DNA from: Roseiarcus sp963832305
GTDB lineage: Bacteria; Pseudomonadota; Alphaproteobacteria; Rhizobiales; Beijerinckiaceae
Assembly: GCA_963832305.1 (NCBI GenBank)
Contig: CAWHTU010000026.1
Location: 78,098-142,097 of the forward strand
Direction of reading: 5' to 3'
Length of the DNA stretch: 64,000 bases
Under the pieces are notes generated by a model that worked only from the letters and a program-made list of their open reading frames with translations, made no database searches and was not told where the DNA came from. Below are positions 52,416 through 60,917 of this stretch, one piece after another; within the stretch, counting starts at the first letter, position 1, and every line of letters begins with the position of its first letter. The position numbers were made by a program, and so were the translations under genes.

Positions 52416-53319
52416 ATGACCAAAAGAAATATCGACGCTGTCAATTCGCTGCCGACGCGACGAGCGGGGGAGCGTGAGCCTCCATGCGCGGTTCGTCGGG
52501 TCGAGCCCCGGGCGGCTTCTACTGGCGACCGCAAGCGTCGTGGCGCTGCAGTCTGTCCTGGCCGCCGGCGCGGCCAACGCGGTGGTGTGCCTGACCAGCG
52601 GGTCTACAATCACAACGAACCCCAACGCGCTTCAGGGAACTCAATTTTTTACGATAGGGTCGCCCTTTAACATCACGGTGCCAATAAACGCGTCCAACTT
52701 CACCGCGGTCATGGGCATCACGCCGAATACCGCCACGGACGGCACCGACAATGGTTACGACGGCGCCTCGGCGTGCGGCCCCAATGCCAACGCCAACGGT
52801 CTCGAGGCCACCGCGATCGGCAACAGCAGCAACGCGATCAACGACTATCGCCACAGCCGTCGGCGCAAAGGCCAACGCTAACGGCCTAGATGCGACCGCT
52901 TACGGCCCAAACGCCACGCCGTCGGCGACAACTCCACGGCCACCGGCGCAGGCAGCAACGCGCTCAATTCCAACGCCACCGCGACCGGCTTCCACAGCAA
53001 CGCCCTCGGCGATAACGCTACCGCGACCGGCGTCAGCGAGCAACGCCAACGGCGCCAACGCCACGGCCACCGGTGCGTACAGCCACGCCAACGGCGAAAA
53101 CGCCACGGCGACCGGCGTGCACAGCAACGCAAACGGCGCCAACGCCACGGCGACCGGCTTCAGAGCAACGCCAGCGGCAACAATGCGACCGCCTATGGCA
53201 CCAACAGCGTCGCGAGCACGGCGCGCTCGACGGCGTTCGGCACGAATTCGAACGCCTCGGGTGCGGGGTCGACCGCGGGCGGCTTCGGCGCCAACGCTGG
53301 GGGGGACCAGTCGACCGCG

Positions 53320-56300
53320 TTGGGTCTGCAAACCAATGCAGCAGCGACTGCTTCTACGGCGATCGGCAACAACTCTTCGGTGAGCGCGGCTTCAGGCCCC
53401 GGCTCCGTCGCCATGGGCGACCAATCGACGGTGACGGGCGCAGGCTCGGCGGTTGCGATCGGCGAGAAGCAGAGCGCGAGCGGCGACGGCGCGGTCGCGA
53501 TCGGCGATCCGAACGTTGCGACCGGCATCGGTGCGGTTGCCGTTGGCCACAACAACACCGCGACGGGCAATGGCGCCATCGCCACCGGCGACACGAACAC
53601 TGCGACCGGAGTCGGCGCGGTCGCAGCCGGCAGCCACAACAACGCCGGCGGCGATGCGGCGGTTGCGCTCGGCTCGAACTCGAACGCGAGCGGCGCCAAT
53701 TCGGTCGCCATCGGCGCATCGGCTAACGCGGCGACGGCCGGCGCGATTGCGATCGGCGCCTCCTCATTTGCCAACGGGGCGAATGCGATCGCGTTCGGAA
53801 ACAGCTCGAACGCCAACGGCGGCAATGCGACCGCGACAGGCGCTTTCAGCAAGGCCAACGGCAAGTCCGCGACCGCGACTGGATATCAGAGCAACGCCAA
53901 CGGCGACGGCGCCTCCGCGACTGGCTACCAGAGCAACGCCAACGGCAGCGCCGCGACCGCGACCGGCGCTTTCAGCAACGCCAATGGCAACGCGGCGACC
54001 GCGGCCGGCTTCCTTAGCAACGCCAACGGACAATGGGCCAGCGCAACCGGCTACAATAGCAACGCCAACGGCGCGAACGCCACTGCGACTGGCGAAAGTA
54101 GCAACGCCAATGGCCAGTGGGCCACCGCGACCGGCTCGAACAGCACCGCGAATGGCGCGCAATCGACGGCGACCGGCGTCAACAGCGTTGCGAATGGCCA
54201 AGACGCTACCGCGACCGGCACGACCGCCTTCGCAAATGGCAATTACGCCACGGCGACCGGCGTTCTGAGCAACGCCAACGGCGAGAGCGCCACTGCGGCC
54301 GGCAACATGAGCAACGCCAACGGGGCGAACGCGACCGCGACCGGCGTCCAGAGCACCGCGAACGGCGCCGCCGCCACAGCGACCGGGTCGAACAGCAACG
54401 CCAATGGCAACTACGCCACGGCCGCCGGCTTCTTGAGCACCGCCAACGGAAACGCCGCCACGGCGACTGGCGTCCTGAGCAACGCCAACGGCGAACTCGC
54501 CACCGCGACTGGCGCGCTGAGCAACGCCAACGGCCACGACGCCACCGCGACCGGGTCGAGCGCCACCGCCAATGGCGCCGCCGCCACAGCAACCGGCCTC
54601 GAGGCCTACGCCAACGGTGACGACGCGACTGCCACCGGCGCCGGCAGTAACGCCAATGGGGCCGCCGCCACCGCGACCGGGGCCAACAGCAACGCCAATG
54701 GCGCCGCCGCCACGGCGGCCGGTCTCAACAGCTTCGCCAACGGCGCGAGCGCGACGGCGACCGGCGACAGCAGCGTCGCAAACGGCTTTGCTGCGACCGC
54801 CACCGGCGAGAGCAGCACCGCCAACGGGACCAACGCAACCGCGACCGGCGTCAACAGCAACGCCAACGGGACCAACGCAACCGCGACCGGCGTCAACAGC
54901 AACGCCAACGGCGACAGCGCGACGGCGACCGGCAACTCGGCCAACGCCAACGGAACCTATGCGACCGCGACCGGCGTCGCGAGCAACGCCAACGGGACCA
55001 ACGCGACGGCGACGGGCACCAACAGCAACGCCAACGGCGACAGCGCGACGGCGACCGGCAACTCGGCCAACGCCAACGGAACCTATGCGACCGCGACCGG
55101 CGTCGCGAGCAACGCCAACGGGACCAACGCGACGGCGACGGGCACCAACAGCAACGCCAACGGCGACAGCGCGACGGCGACCGGCAACTCGGCCAACGCC
55201 AACGGAACCTATGCGACCGCGACCGGCGTCGCGAGCAACGCCAACGGGACCAACGCGACGGCGACGGGCACCAACAGCAACGCCAACGGCGACAGCGCGA
55301 CGGCGACCGGCAACTCGGCCAACGCCAACGGAACCTATGCGACCGCGACCGGCGTCGCGAGCAACGCCAACGGGACCAACGCGACGGCGACGGGCACCAA
55401 CAGCAACGCCAACGGCGACAGCGCGACGGCGACCGGCAACAGCGCCAACGCCAACGGAACCTATGCGACCGCGACCGGCGTCGCGAGCAACGCCAACGGG
55501 ACCAACGCGACGGCGACGGGCACCAACAGCAACGCCAACGGCGACAGCGCGACGGCGACCGGCAACAGCGCCAACGCCAACGGAACCTATGCGACCGCGA
55601 CCGGCGTCGCGAGCAACGCCAACGGGACCAACGCGACGGCGACGGGCACCAACAGCAACGCCAACGGCGACAGCGCGACGGCGACCGGCAACTCGGCCAA
55701 CGCCAACGGAACCTATGCGACCGCGACCGGCGTCGCGAGCAACGCCAACGGGACCAACGCGACGGCGACGGGCACGAACAGCTTCGCCAACGGGGATAGC
55801 GCCACGGCGAGCGGCTCTTTGAGCGTCGCCAATGGCGCAAGCGCGACTGCAACCGGCGACATGGCTGTCGCTAATGGCTTCGCCGCGACGGCGACCGGCG
55901 AGAGTAGCTTCGCCAATGGCAATAGCGCCACCGCAACCGGCGACAGTTCGTTCGCCAATGGGCTAGCGGCGACCGCAACGGGCCAGAGCAGCTTCGCCAA
56001 CGGGTCGAACGCGACCGCGACCGGCGTCAACAGCTTCGCCAACGGCAATTTCGCCACGGCGGGCGGCACGAACAGCATCGCGAATGGCATCGCCGCGACC
56101 TCGAGCGGCGCACTTCGCGAACGCCAACGGCGCCGGCGCGACTGCAACCGGCGTCGTGAGCCGCGCCAACGGCGCGGGCGCCACGGCGACCGGCGCCGCC
56201 AGCAACGCCAACGGCACATTCGCCACCGCGACCGGCGTATTGAGCCACGCGAACGGCAATTGCCGCCACAGCGACTGGCGCCGCCAGCAACGCCAACGGC

Positions 56301-56949
56301 GCCAACGCCACCGCGATGGGCGTCTTCAGCCGCGCGAACGGCGCAGAACGCGACCGCGGTCGGCGCAAACAGCGTGGCAAATAGCGCGACGGCCTCGGCC
56401 TTCGGCTCGAAGTCGAATGCGACGGGCGCGGGCGCAACGGCCGGCGGCTTCAACGCTAAGGCCAACGCGACCAATGCGACCGCCTTTGGCGTCAATACAG
56501 TCGCCGCGGCGGCGTCCACGGTGGCGATCGGCAATGCCTCCACGGTTAGCGCCACCGCCGGCCCCGGCTCGATTGCGGGCGGCTCACAGTCCTCGGTGAC
56601 TTCGGGCTCAGGCGCGGTTGCGCTCGGCCTTATGCAGACCGCGAGCGGCAACGGCGCCGTCGCGATCGGCGATCCCAACACCGCCACCGGCACGGGCGCG
56701 GTTGCGATCGGCGCCACCAATACCGCGACCGGCAACGGCGCGGTCGCCATCGGCAACTCGAACCAGGCGATTGGCGACGGAGCGATAGCGGTCGGCCAAT
56801 ACGCGAACGCGACCGGGCTACAGCACGCCAACGGGGGCGCTCGGCTGGCGGGGGCGAACGCGACCGGCGCGAACAGCACCGCGATCGGCTCTGGCGCCTC
56901 GACCGGCGGCTATGCGGGCTCGACTGCCGTCGGCGCCGGCGCGACATAA
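53320..56949 (+). CDS. Longest open frame of the adhesin (head repeats)
   Basis: A 1209-residue open segment. It starts in TNAAATASTAIGNNSSVSAASGPGSVAMGD, runs through the repeats, leaves the correct frame between about 56111 and 56342, and returns for QNATAVGANSVANS to GSTAVGAGAT. It contains the 126-bp array. It begins at a TTG inside the protein with no ribosome binding site, so it is not an independent gene. The in-frame sequence actually extends upstream to about 53164. Confidence 0.6.
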   Translation: MGLQTNAAATASTAIGNNSSVSAASGPGSVAMGDQSTVTGAGSAVAIGEKQSASGDGAVAIGDPNVATGIGAVAVGHNNTATGNGAIATGDTNTATGVGAVAAGSHNNAGGDAAVALGSNSNASGANSVAIGASANAATAGAIAIGASSFANGANAIAFGNSSNANGGNATATGAFSKANGKSATATGYQSNANGDGASATGYQSNANGSAATATGAFSNANGNAATAAGFLSNANGQWASATGYNSNANGANATATGESSNANGQWATATGSNSTANGAQSTATGVNSVANGQDATATGTTAFANGNYATATGVLSNANGESATAAGNMSNANGANATATGVQSTANGAAATATGSNSNANGNYATAAGFLSTANGNAATATGVLSNANGELATATGALSNANGHDATATGSSATANGAAATATGLEAYANGDDATATGAGSNANGAAATATGANSNANGAAATAAGLNSFANGASATATGDSSVANGFAATATGESSTANGTNATATGVNSNANGTNATATGVNSNANGDSATATGNSANANGTYATATGVASNANGTNATATGTNSNANGDSATATGNSANANGTYATATGVASNANGTNATATGTNSNANGDSATATGNSANANGTYATATGVASNANGTNATATGTNSNANGDSATATGNSANANGTYATATGVASNANGTNATATGTNSNANGDSATATGNSANANGTYATATGVASNANGTNATATGTNSNANGDSATATGNSANANGTYATATGVASNANGTNATATGTNSNANGDSATATGNSANANGTYATATGVASNANGTNATATGTNSFANGDSATASGSLSVANGASATATGDMAVANGFAATATGESSFANGNSATATGDSSFANGLAATATGQSSFANGSNATATGVNSFANGNFATAGGTNSIANGIAATSSGALRERQRRRRDCNRRREPRQRRGRHGDRRRQQRQRHIRHRDRRIEPRERQLPPQRLAPPATPTAPTPPRWASSAARTAQNATAVGANSVANSATASAFGSKSNATGAGATAGGFNAKANATNATAFGVNTVAAAASTVAIGNASTVSATAGPGSIAGGSQSSVTSGSGAVALGLMQTASGNGAVAIGDPNTATGTGAVAIGATNTATGNGAVAIGNSNQAIGDGAIAVGQYANATGLQHANGGARLAGANATGANSTAIGSGASTGGYAGSTAVGAGAT
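54895..55776 (+). repeat. Seven tandem 126-bp units in the adhesin head
   Basis: Units begin at 54895, 55021, 55147, 55273, 55399, 55525 and 55651. Each is 126 bp, i.e. 42 residues or three 14-residue repeats (SNANGDSATATG, SANANGTYATATG, SNANGTNATATG). They are nearly identical at the base level. Units 5 and 6 read AACAGCGCC where the others read AACTCGGCC, and the last base of unit 7 differs. The neighbouring repeats are much more diverged. Confidence 0.93.
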
Positions 56950-57132
56950 TACCGCCGCCAATCAGGTGGCGCTGGGCACGGCCGGAACGACTTACTACTT
57001 GCCCGGGCATCACCTCGTCGGCGAGCCTGGCTGCGCAAAGCGGGATCGACCTATTTCACCACCACCGACACCAGCGGGCATCTGGCGAGCTCGAGCTACG
57101 GGCCGAACGACATCAAGGCCCTGTACTCCGGG

Positions 57133-57408
57133 TTGTACAGCCTAAGCGGGCAGGTCGGCGCGCTCCGCAGCGCGGTCGACAAGGCCAACGAAGGCTCGGC
57201 GGTCGCCATCGCCCTCGGCGGCGGCCTGATGCCGGAGAACAAGAAGTTTGCAATCACCGCGAACTATGGCAACTATAACGGGTACAGCGCTTTCGGAGCG
57301 ATCGGGTACGTGAAGCTTACCGACAATATCTACGTCAATGGCGGCATTGGCGTCGGCTTGAACAAAGGCGATGTCGGTGGGCGAATTGGCGCGACATTCG
57401 CTTGGTGA
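57133..57408 (+). CDS. YadA-type anchor domain of the adhesin
   Basis: The last open piece of the adhesin locus, 91 residues. A short coiled segment (SLSGQVGALRSAVDKANEGSAVAIALGGG) and four beta strands follow, ending in aromatic Phe-Ala-Trp as outer-membrane barrels do. It forms the trimeric barrel through which the passenger is exported. It is in frame with the main head segment only after the intervening frameshifts are fixed. Confidence 0.7.
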   Translation: MYSLSGQVGALRSAVDKANEGSAVAIALGGGLMPENKKFAITANYGNYNGYSAFGAIGYVKLTDNIYVNGGIGVGLNKGDVGGRIGATFAW

Positions 57409-57479
57409 GGTCGGACGCGAGGGCTTGACAAAGTCTCCGTCGATGAGCGAGAGGGCGTGACATTCGTTTGATGAGGTCG
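57389..57479 (+). repeat. 25-bp direct repeat at the adhesin gene end
   Basis: Bases 57389-57413, covering the last codons and stop of the adhesin, recur at 57455-57479 with three transition differences, 66 bp apart. The second copy lies directly before the GTG start of the next gene. It may be a partial duplication of the adhesin 3' end. Confidence 0.75.
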
Positions 57480-57481
57480 CG

Positions 57482-58051
57482 GTGAAGGTTAGGGTGTGGG
57501 CGGCGGCCATTGCTGCTTGGGCCGCCGTGGCGGGGGTCGCGCTTGCGCAAGAGGGACCGAAGCCCGCCCAGATCGACCGCAACGGCGTGCTCATCCTGAT
57601 CCGCGAGACGCTTCTGGCGTTGGATCAGGCCAACAAGACCGGCAACTATACCGTCCTGCGCGATCTTGGCGCGCCGGCCTTCCAGGCCAACACAGCGGCG
57701 CGGTTGGGCGAGATTTTCGCCTCCCAGCGGCGCGACAATCTCGATCTCTCGGGGGTAGCGGTGCTCGAGCCTCAACTGTCGCTTCTGCCCCAGATCGAAG
57801 CCAACGGGCTCTTGCACATGAGCGGCGTTTTCCCCTCGGCGCCGGAGCAGGTCAATTTCGATCTCGCCTACGCGCCGGTGAACGGCCAGTGGCGATTGTT
57901 CGGGATCAGCGTCGGCCTCGCTCATACTGGACCGGCCGCGCCAGAACCGCCGCCCGCCCAGCCGGCCCAGAAGCCCAAAGCCGAAAAAACCAAGAAGCCC
58001 GGGGCCAGCGCAGCGCCGCATAAAGCGCGGCCCTCCGAGCCGCAACCATAG
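57482..58051 (+). CDS. Exported protein of unknown function next to the adhesin
   Basis: A 189-residue protein with a signal peptide (MKVRVWAAAIAAWAAVAGVALAQ). A compact alpha/beta domain follows, including NYTVLRDLGAPAFQANTAARLGEIF and WRLFGISVGLAH, a pattern seen in NTF2-like or DUF4864-like domains. A Pro/Ala/Lys-rich tail ends it. The GTG start is 73 bp after the adhesin stop. It could assist surface export, but no function is assigned. Confidence 0.7.
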   Translation: MKVRVWAAAIAAWAAVAGVALAQEGPKPAQIDRNGVLILIRETLLALDQANKTGNYTVLRDLGAPAFQANTAARLGEIFASQRRDNLDLSGVAVLEPQLSLLPQIEANGLLHMSGVFPSAPEQVNFDLAYAPVNGQWRLFGISVGLAHTGPAAPEPPPAQPAQKPKAEKTKKPGASAAPHKARPSEPQP

Positions 58052-58081
58052 ACGATGCTGCCTGACGCTGCGCTGTTCTCG

Positions 58082-58825
58082 ATGAAGGTAATGTTCGCGA
58101 CGCCGTGCTACATATCGGCTGTCAGCATGAACTATACTGTCGGCATCTTCGATCTCGTGATGCACACCAAGCGGTTCGGACCGGAATGCATCCTCCATAT
58201 GCATTCCGAGAGCCTCATCACCCGCGGGCGCAACAAGATGGTGCTCCGGTTCCTGGAAGATGAATCGCTCACCCATCTGTTCTGGATCGATTCGGACATT
58301 GGCTTCACGCCCCAGGCGGTGTGCCGGCTCCTGCTCGCCGACCGCGACGTGGCGGCCGGCGTCTATCCGATGAAGAGCATGCATTGGCCGAAGGAGGGCC
58401 TGCCGGAGGGCACGACGCGCGAGCAATTCGAGGTCCGATACGGCGAATACCCGTTCAACGAGATGGGAAAAATGAGCCAATACGCCGACGCCGACGGCTT
58501 TGCCGAAGTGGCCGAGGCGCCGACCGGGTTCATGGCCATCAAGCGCCATGTGTTCTATAAGATGATGCAGCACTATCCCGAGCTCAATTACGTCCCGGAC
58601 GGGCCGAGGCCGCATCCGCAGGCGCATCTGCACTGGCTGTTCTTCGATTGCATGGTCGATCCGGATTCGCGCCGCTATCTGTCCGAAGACTTCGCTTTCT
58701 GCCGCCGCTGGCGCGACATGGGCGGCAAGGTTTACGTCGACCTCAACTCCAAGCTACAGCATGCCGGGCAGCACCTTTACCGCGGCGATCTGATTGAGAG
58801 CCTGAAGCTGCAGGGCCGCTGGTGA
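58082..58825 (+). CDS. Glycosyltransferase-like protein, GT-A fold
   Basis: A 247-residue protein opening MKVMFATPCYISAVSMNYT with a metal-binding DSD motif (Asp70-Ser71-Asp72 in FWIDSDIGFTPQAV). Further conserved text is GVYPMKSMHWP and EAPTGFMAIKRHVF, ending LQHAGQHLYRGDLI. These proteins resemble eukaryotic Anp1-like and bacterial surface-polysaccharide transferases. ATG 58055 would add nine residues and is also possible; neither has a good ribosome binding site. It is close to galE, so cell-surface sugar work is likely. Confidence 0.75.
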   Translation: MKVMFATPCYISAVSMNYTVGIFDLVMHTKRFGPECILHMHSESLITRGRNKMVLRFLEDESLTHLFWIDSDIGFTPQAVCRLLLADRDVAAGVYPMKSMHWPKEGLPEGTTREQFEVRYGEYPFNEMGKMSQYADADGFAEVAEAPTGFMAIKRHVFYKMMQHYPELNYVPDGPRPHPQAHLHWLFFDCMVDPDSRRYLSEDFAFCRRWRDMGGKVYVDLNSKLQHAGQHLYRGDLIESLKLQGRW

Positions 58826-58997
58826 GGCTTCGGGCGCATAAGGTTCGTTGCGAAAATCGGAAGTCAGGCGGACTTTGCCCAACTTAGATGGAAACCAAGT
58901 CTCGCGAGACGCCAGGCGGCACGGCGAAAGAGACCAGTATTTTTTTACTTTTTTGTAGTGACCAGTGAAAAGTCTCAATTCGGCCGAATAACCCAAG

Positions 58998-59025
58998 CCA
59001 ATCCAAGCAAATTTACTTGGATTGG
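58998..59025. terminator. Perfect 10-bp stem-loop upstream of galE
   Basis: CCAATCCAAG (58998-59007) pairs exactly with CTTGGATTGG (59016-59025) around an 8-base A/T loop, followed by CCTGGTCTTTTGC. It could terminate the glycosyltransferase transcript. The surrounding region 58826-59162, which includes a T-rich run near 58938-58955, has no gene. Confidence 0.5.
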
Positions 59026-59162
59026 CCTGGTCTTTTGCGAGGAACTCGGCTGCTAGCGAGCGGCGTTCTGGGTCGGCCCGCTCGTATTGAGCGGGGACAA
59101 GACCAGGCCACGCGAATCGGAGTTGCCGCTCAAGGGCCAAAGCCGCGGAAACTGGAGGGGGC

Positions 59163-60155
59163 ATGAGCGTACTGGTCACCGGCGGCGCCGGCTATATCGG
59201 CGGCCATATGGCGCTGGGGCTCATCGACGCTGGCGAATCGGTCGTGGTTCTCGACAATCTTTCGACCGGCTTCGCATGGGCCGTGCCCGCGGGCGCAAAG
59301 CTCATCGTCGGCGACACCGGCGACGCCGGCCTTGTCGCGTGTTTGATCAAGGAGCATGCGGTCGACGCGATTGCCCATTTCGCCGCCAAGATCGTGGTCC
59401 CCGAATCGGTCGGCGATCCGTTGGGCTACTATCTCAACAACGTTTCCAACGCGCGCACGCTGATCGAAGCGGCGATCAAGGGCGGAGTGAAGACCTTCAT
59501 CTTTTCGTCGACCGCCGCGGTTTACGGCGAGACCGGCGCCGAGCCCGTATCGGAGGACGCTCAGCTCGCGCCTGTTTCGCCCTACGGCCGGTCCAAGCTG
59601 ATGGTCGAATGGATGCTGGAGGACGCCTCGCGCGCCCACGACTTCCGGTATGTGGCGCTGCGCTATTTCAATGTCGCCGGCGCGGATCCCCAGGGACGCC
59701 TCGGCCAATCAACGCCGAACGCCACTCATCTGATCAAGCGAGCCGTCCAGACCGCGCTGGGGCTGCATGCGAAGATCGAGATCTTCGGCCAGGACTATCC
59801 GACCCGCGACGGCACATGCGTGCGCGACTATATCCAGGTCACCGACCTCGTCGAGGCACATTTGAGCGCGCTCGCCTACCTGCGCGCGGGCGGCGCGAGC
59901 CTCGTCTGCAATTGCGGCTATGGACACGGGCAGACGGTCAGTGAGGTCGTCGCCGTCGTCAAACGGGTGTCGGGCGTCGACTTTCCGGTTGTCGTGTCCG
60001 CACGGCGCCCCGGCGATCCGGCCGCGATCGTCGCCCAATCCGATCGGGTGAAGACCGTGCTGGGCTGGAAACCGACGCGCGACAATCTCGACGAGACCGT
60101 GCGCCAGGCGCTCGACTGGGAGCGCCGGCTGCACAATCGCCGCACGGACGTGTAG
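59163..60155 (+). CDS. galE: UDP-glucose 4-epimerase
   Basis: A 330-residue extended SDR that interconverts UDP-glucose and UDP-galactose. It has the NAD motif GGAGYIGG (7-14), SSTAAVYGE (Ser/Thr site), and Tyr141/Lys145 in SPYGRSK. RDYIQVTDLVEAHLSAL is typical. ATG 59163 follows GGAGGGGG. It would feed galactose into the surface polysaccharide together with the preceding transferase. Confidence 0.94.
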   Translation: MSVLVTGGAGYIGGHMALGLIDAGESVVVLDNLSTGFAWAVPAGAKLIVGDTGDAGLVACLIKEHAVDAIAHFAAKIVVPESVGDPLGYYLNNVSNARTLIEAAIKGGVKTFIFSSTAAVYGETGAEPVSEDAQLAPVSPYGRSKLMVEWMLEDASRAHDFRYVALRYFNVAGADPQGRLGQSTPNATHLIKRAVQTALGLHAKIEIFGQDYPTRDGTCVRDYIQVTDLVEAHLSALAYLRAGGASLVCNCGYGHGQTVSEVVAVVKRVSGVDFPVVVSARRPGDPAAIVAQSDRVKTVLGWKPTRDNLDETVRQALDWERRLHNRRTDV

Positions 60156-60165
60156 TCGAAACGCG

Positions 60166-60371
60166 GGGGGCGAAAATCGAGATTCAGCGGGAACGACGAG
60201 GCGCCGCGGACGCCGTCCTGTCGGAGCGCGAGCAGATCGCGCAAGGCTACGACGACATTCTCGTCGCCTACGCAGATATTCCGCTGATCAGGCCGGCAAC
60301 ACTCGCGCCGCTGCGCGCCGAGGGCAGCGCTTTCTCCAAGAGCAGGACATCGACGTCTGTCGCCGAATAGT
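60166..60371 (+). pseudogene. Remnant of a GlmU N-terminal domain
   Basis: After galE, the plus-strand frame reads KIEIQRERRGAADAVLSERE, then QIAQGYDDILVAYADIPLIR and PATLAPLRAEG, before running to TAG at 60369-60371. This matches the uridylyltransferase part of GlmU (GTAHAVLxAREAIARG..DDVLVxFGDTPL). It lacks the beginning with the nucleotide-binding loop and everything downstream. It is best read as a decayed fragment. Confidence 0.6.
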
Positions 60372-60474
60372 TCGATCAGCCCCTTGCTCTGAACTCGCGG
60401 ATCCATCCGTGGCGCTTCTGGCGGCGGACGCAGTCCTACGAAACCCGTCTCCTGCCGCCTGATTTCCCCGACAA

Positions 60475-60657
60475 CAGGGAAAATACAGGGAATTTGGGAC
60501 GAAAAAAGGATTGTAGGGCCCAAGGGGGACGCAATTCCGCTCGTTAAATCAATTGCTTGTTGGAGAAATTCCCCGGAAGGCTGAACAGGGAATTCAAATC
60601 GCCGAGCAGGGAAAGAATTCGTTACGATGAGGGATCAGCCTTTGTTGGAGCAGGGAA
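60475..60657 (+). repeat. Five direct copies of CAGGGAA
   Basis: CAGGGAA occurs at 60475-60481, 60486-60492, 60586-60592, 60607-60613 and 60651-60657, all on the plus strand within 183 bp. The region between the glmU remnant and the methyltransferase (60372-60917) otherwise shows no gene. Confidence 0.6.
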
Positions 60658-60917
60658 CAGCAGGGTAGCCCGCTCCTCGCTTTCGAAGGCTTCTTGCCCC
60701 ATAGGCAGCGACGTGTTCTTCTTGCGGCTGAGCCGGCCAATCGCCAGGCCGGATAGAAACGCCCCAGGCCCCGACTAACGGATGCGCCGCGAGACCTTAG
60801 ACAAGCGGGTTTCGATGAGGGCTGCCTTCCTTACAAAGTGTTAACCAATTGGTCACGTCATTTTAGAACAAAGGGTGTACAATTGGCTGGAAGCTTAATG
60901 CTCAGGGGGCGAGCAAG

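Larger units (their letters stand above)
52474..57408 (+). pseudogene. Trimeric autotransporter adhesin (YadA/Hia-like), broken by frameshifts
   Basis: The locus encodes a signal peptide (GTG 52474, RLLLATASVVALQSVLAAGAANA), then more than 80 head repeats of 14 residues with the pattern ATATGxxSxANGxx. Head-end segments follow (GPGSIAGGSQSS, VAIGNASTV) and finally a YadA-type membrane anchor ending NGGIGVGLNKGDVGGRIGATFAW. Such proteins form surface trimers for adhesion. Reading it through needs changes of frame near 52848, 52917, 53038, 53162, 56111, 56260, 56342, 56947, 57005 and 57042. ATG 52416 (MTKRNIDAVNSLPTRR) may be the true N terminus if one more shift occurs near 52465. I cannot tell decay from sequencing error in repeats. 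Confidence 0.85.

Noticed and set aside
54895..55776. CRISPR-like array
   Set aside because: The units are contiguous coding repeats of 126 bp without spacers, in frame with an adhesin, and no cas genes are nearby.
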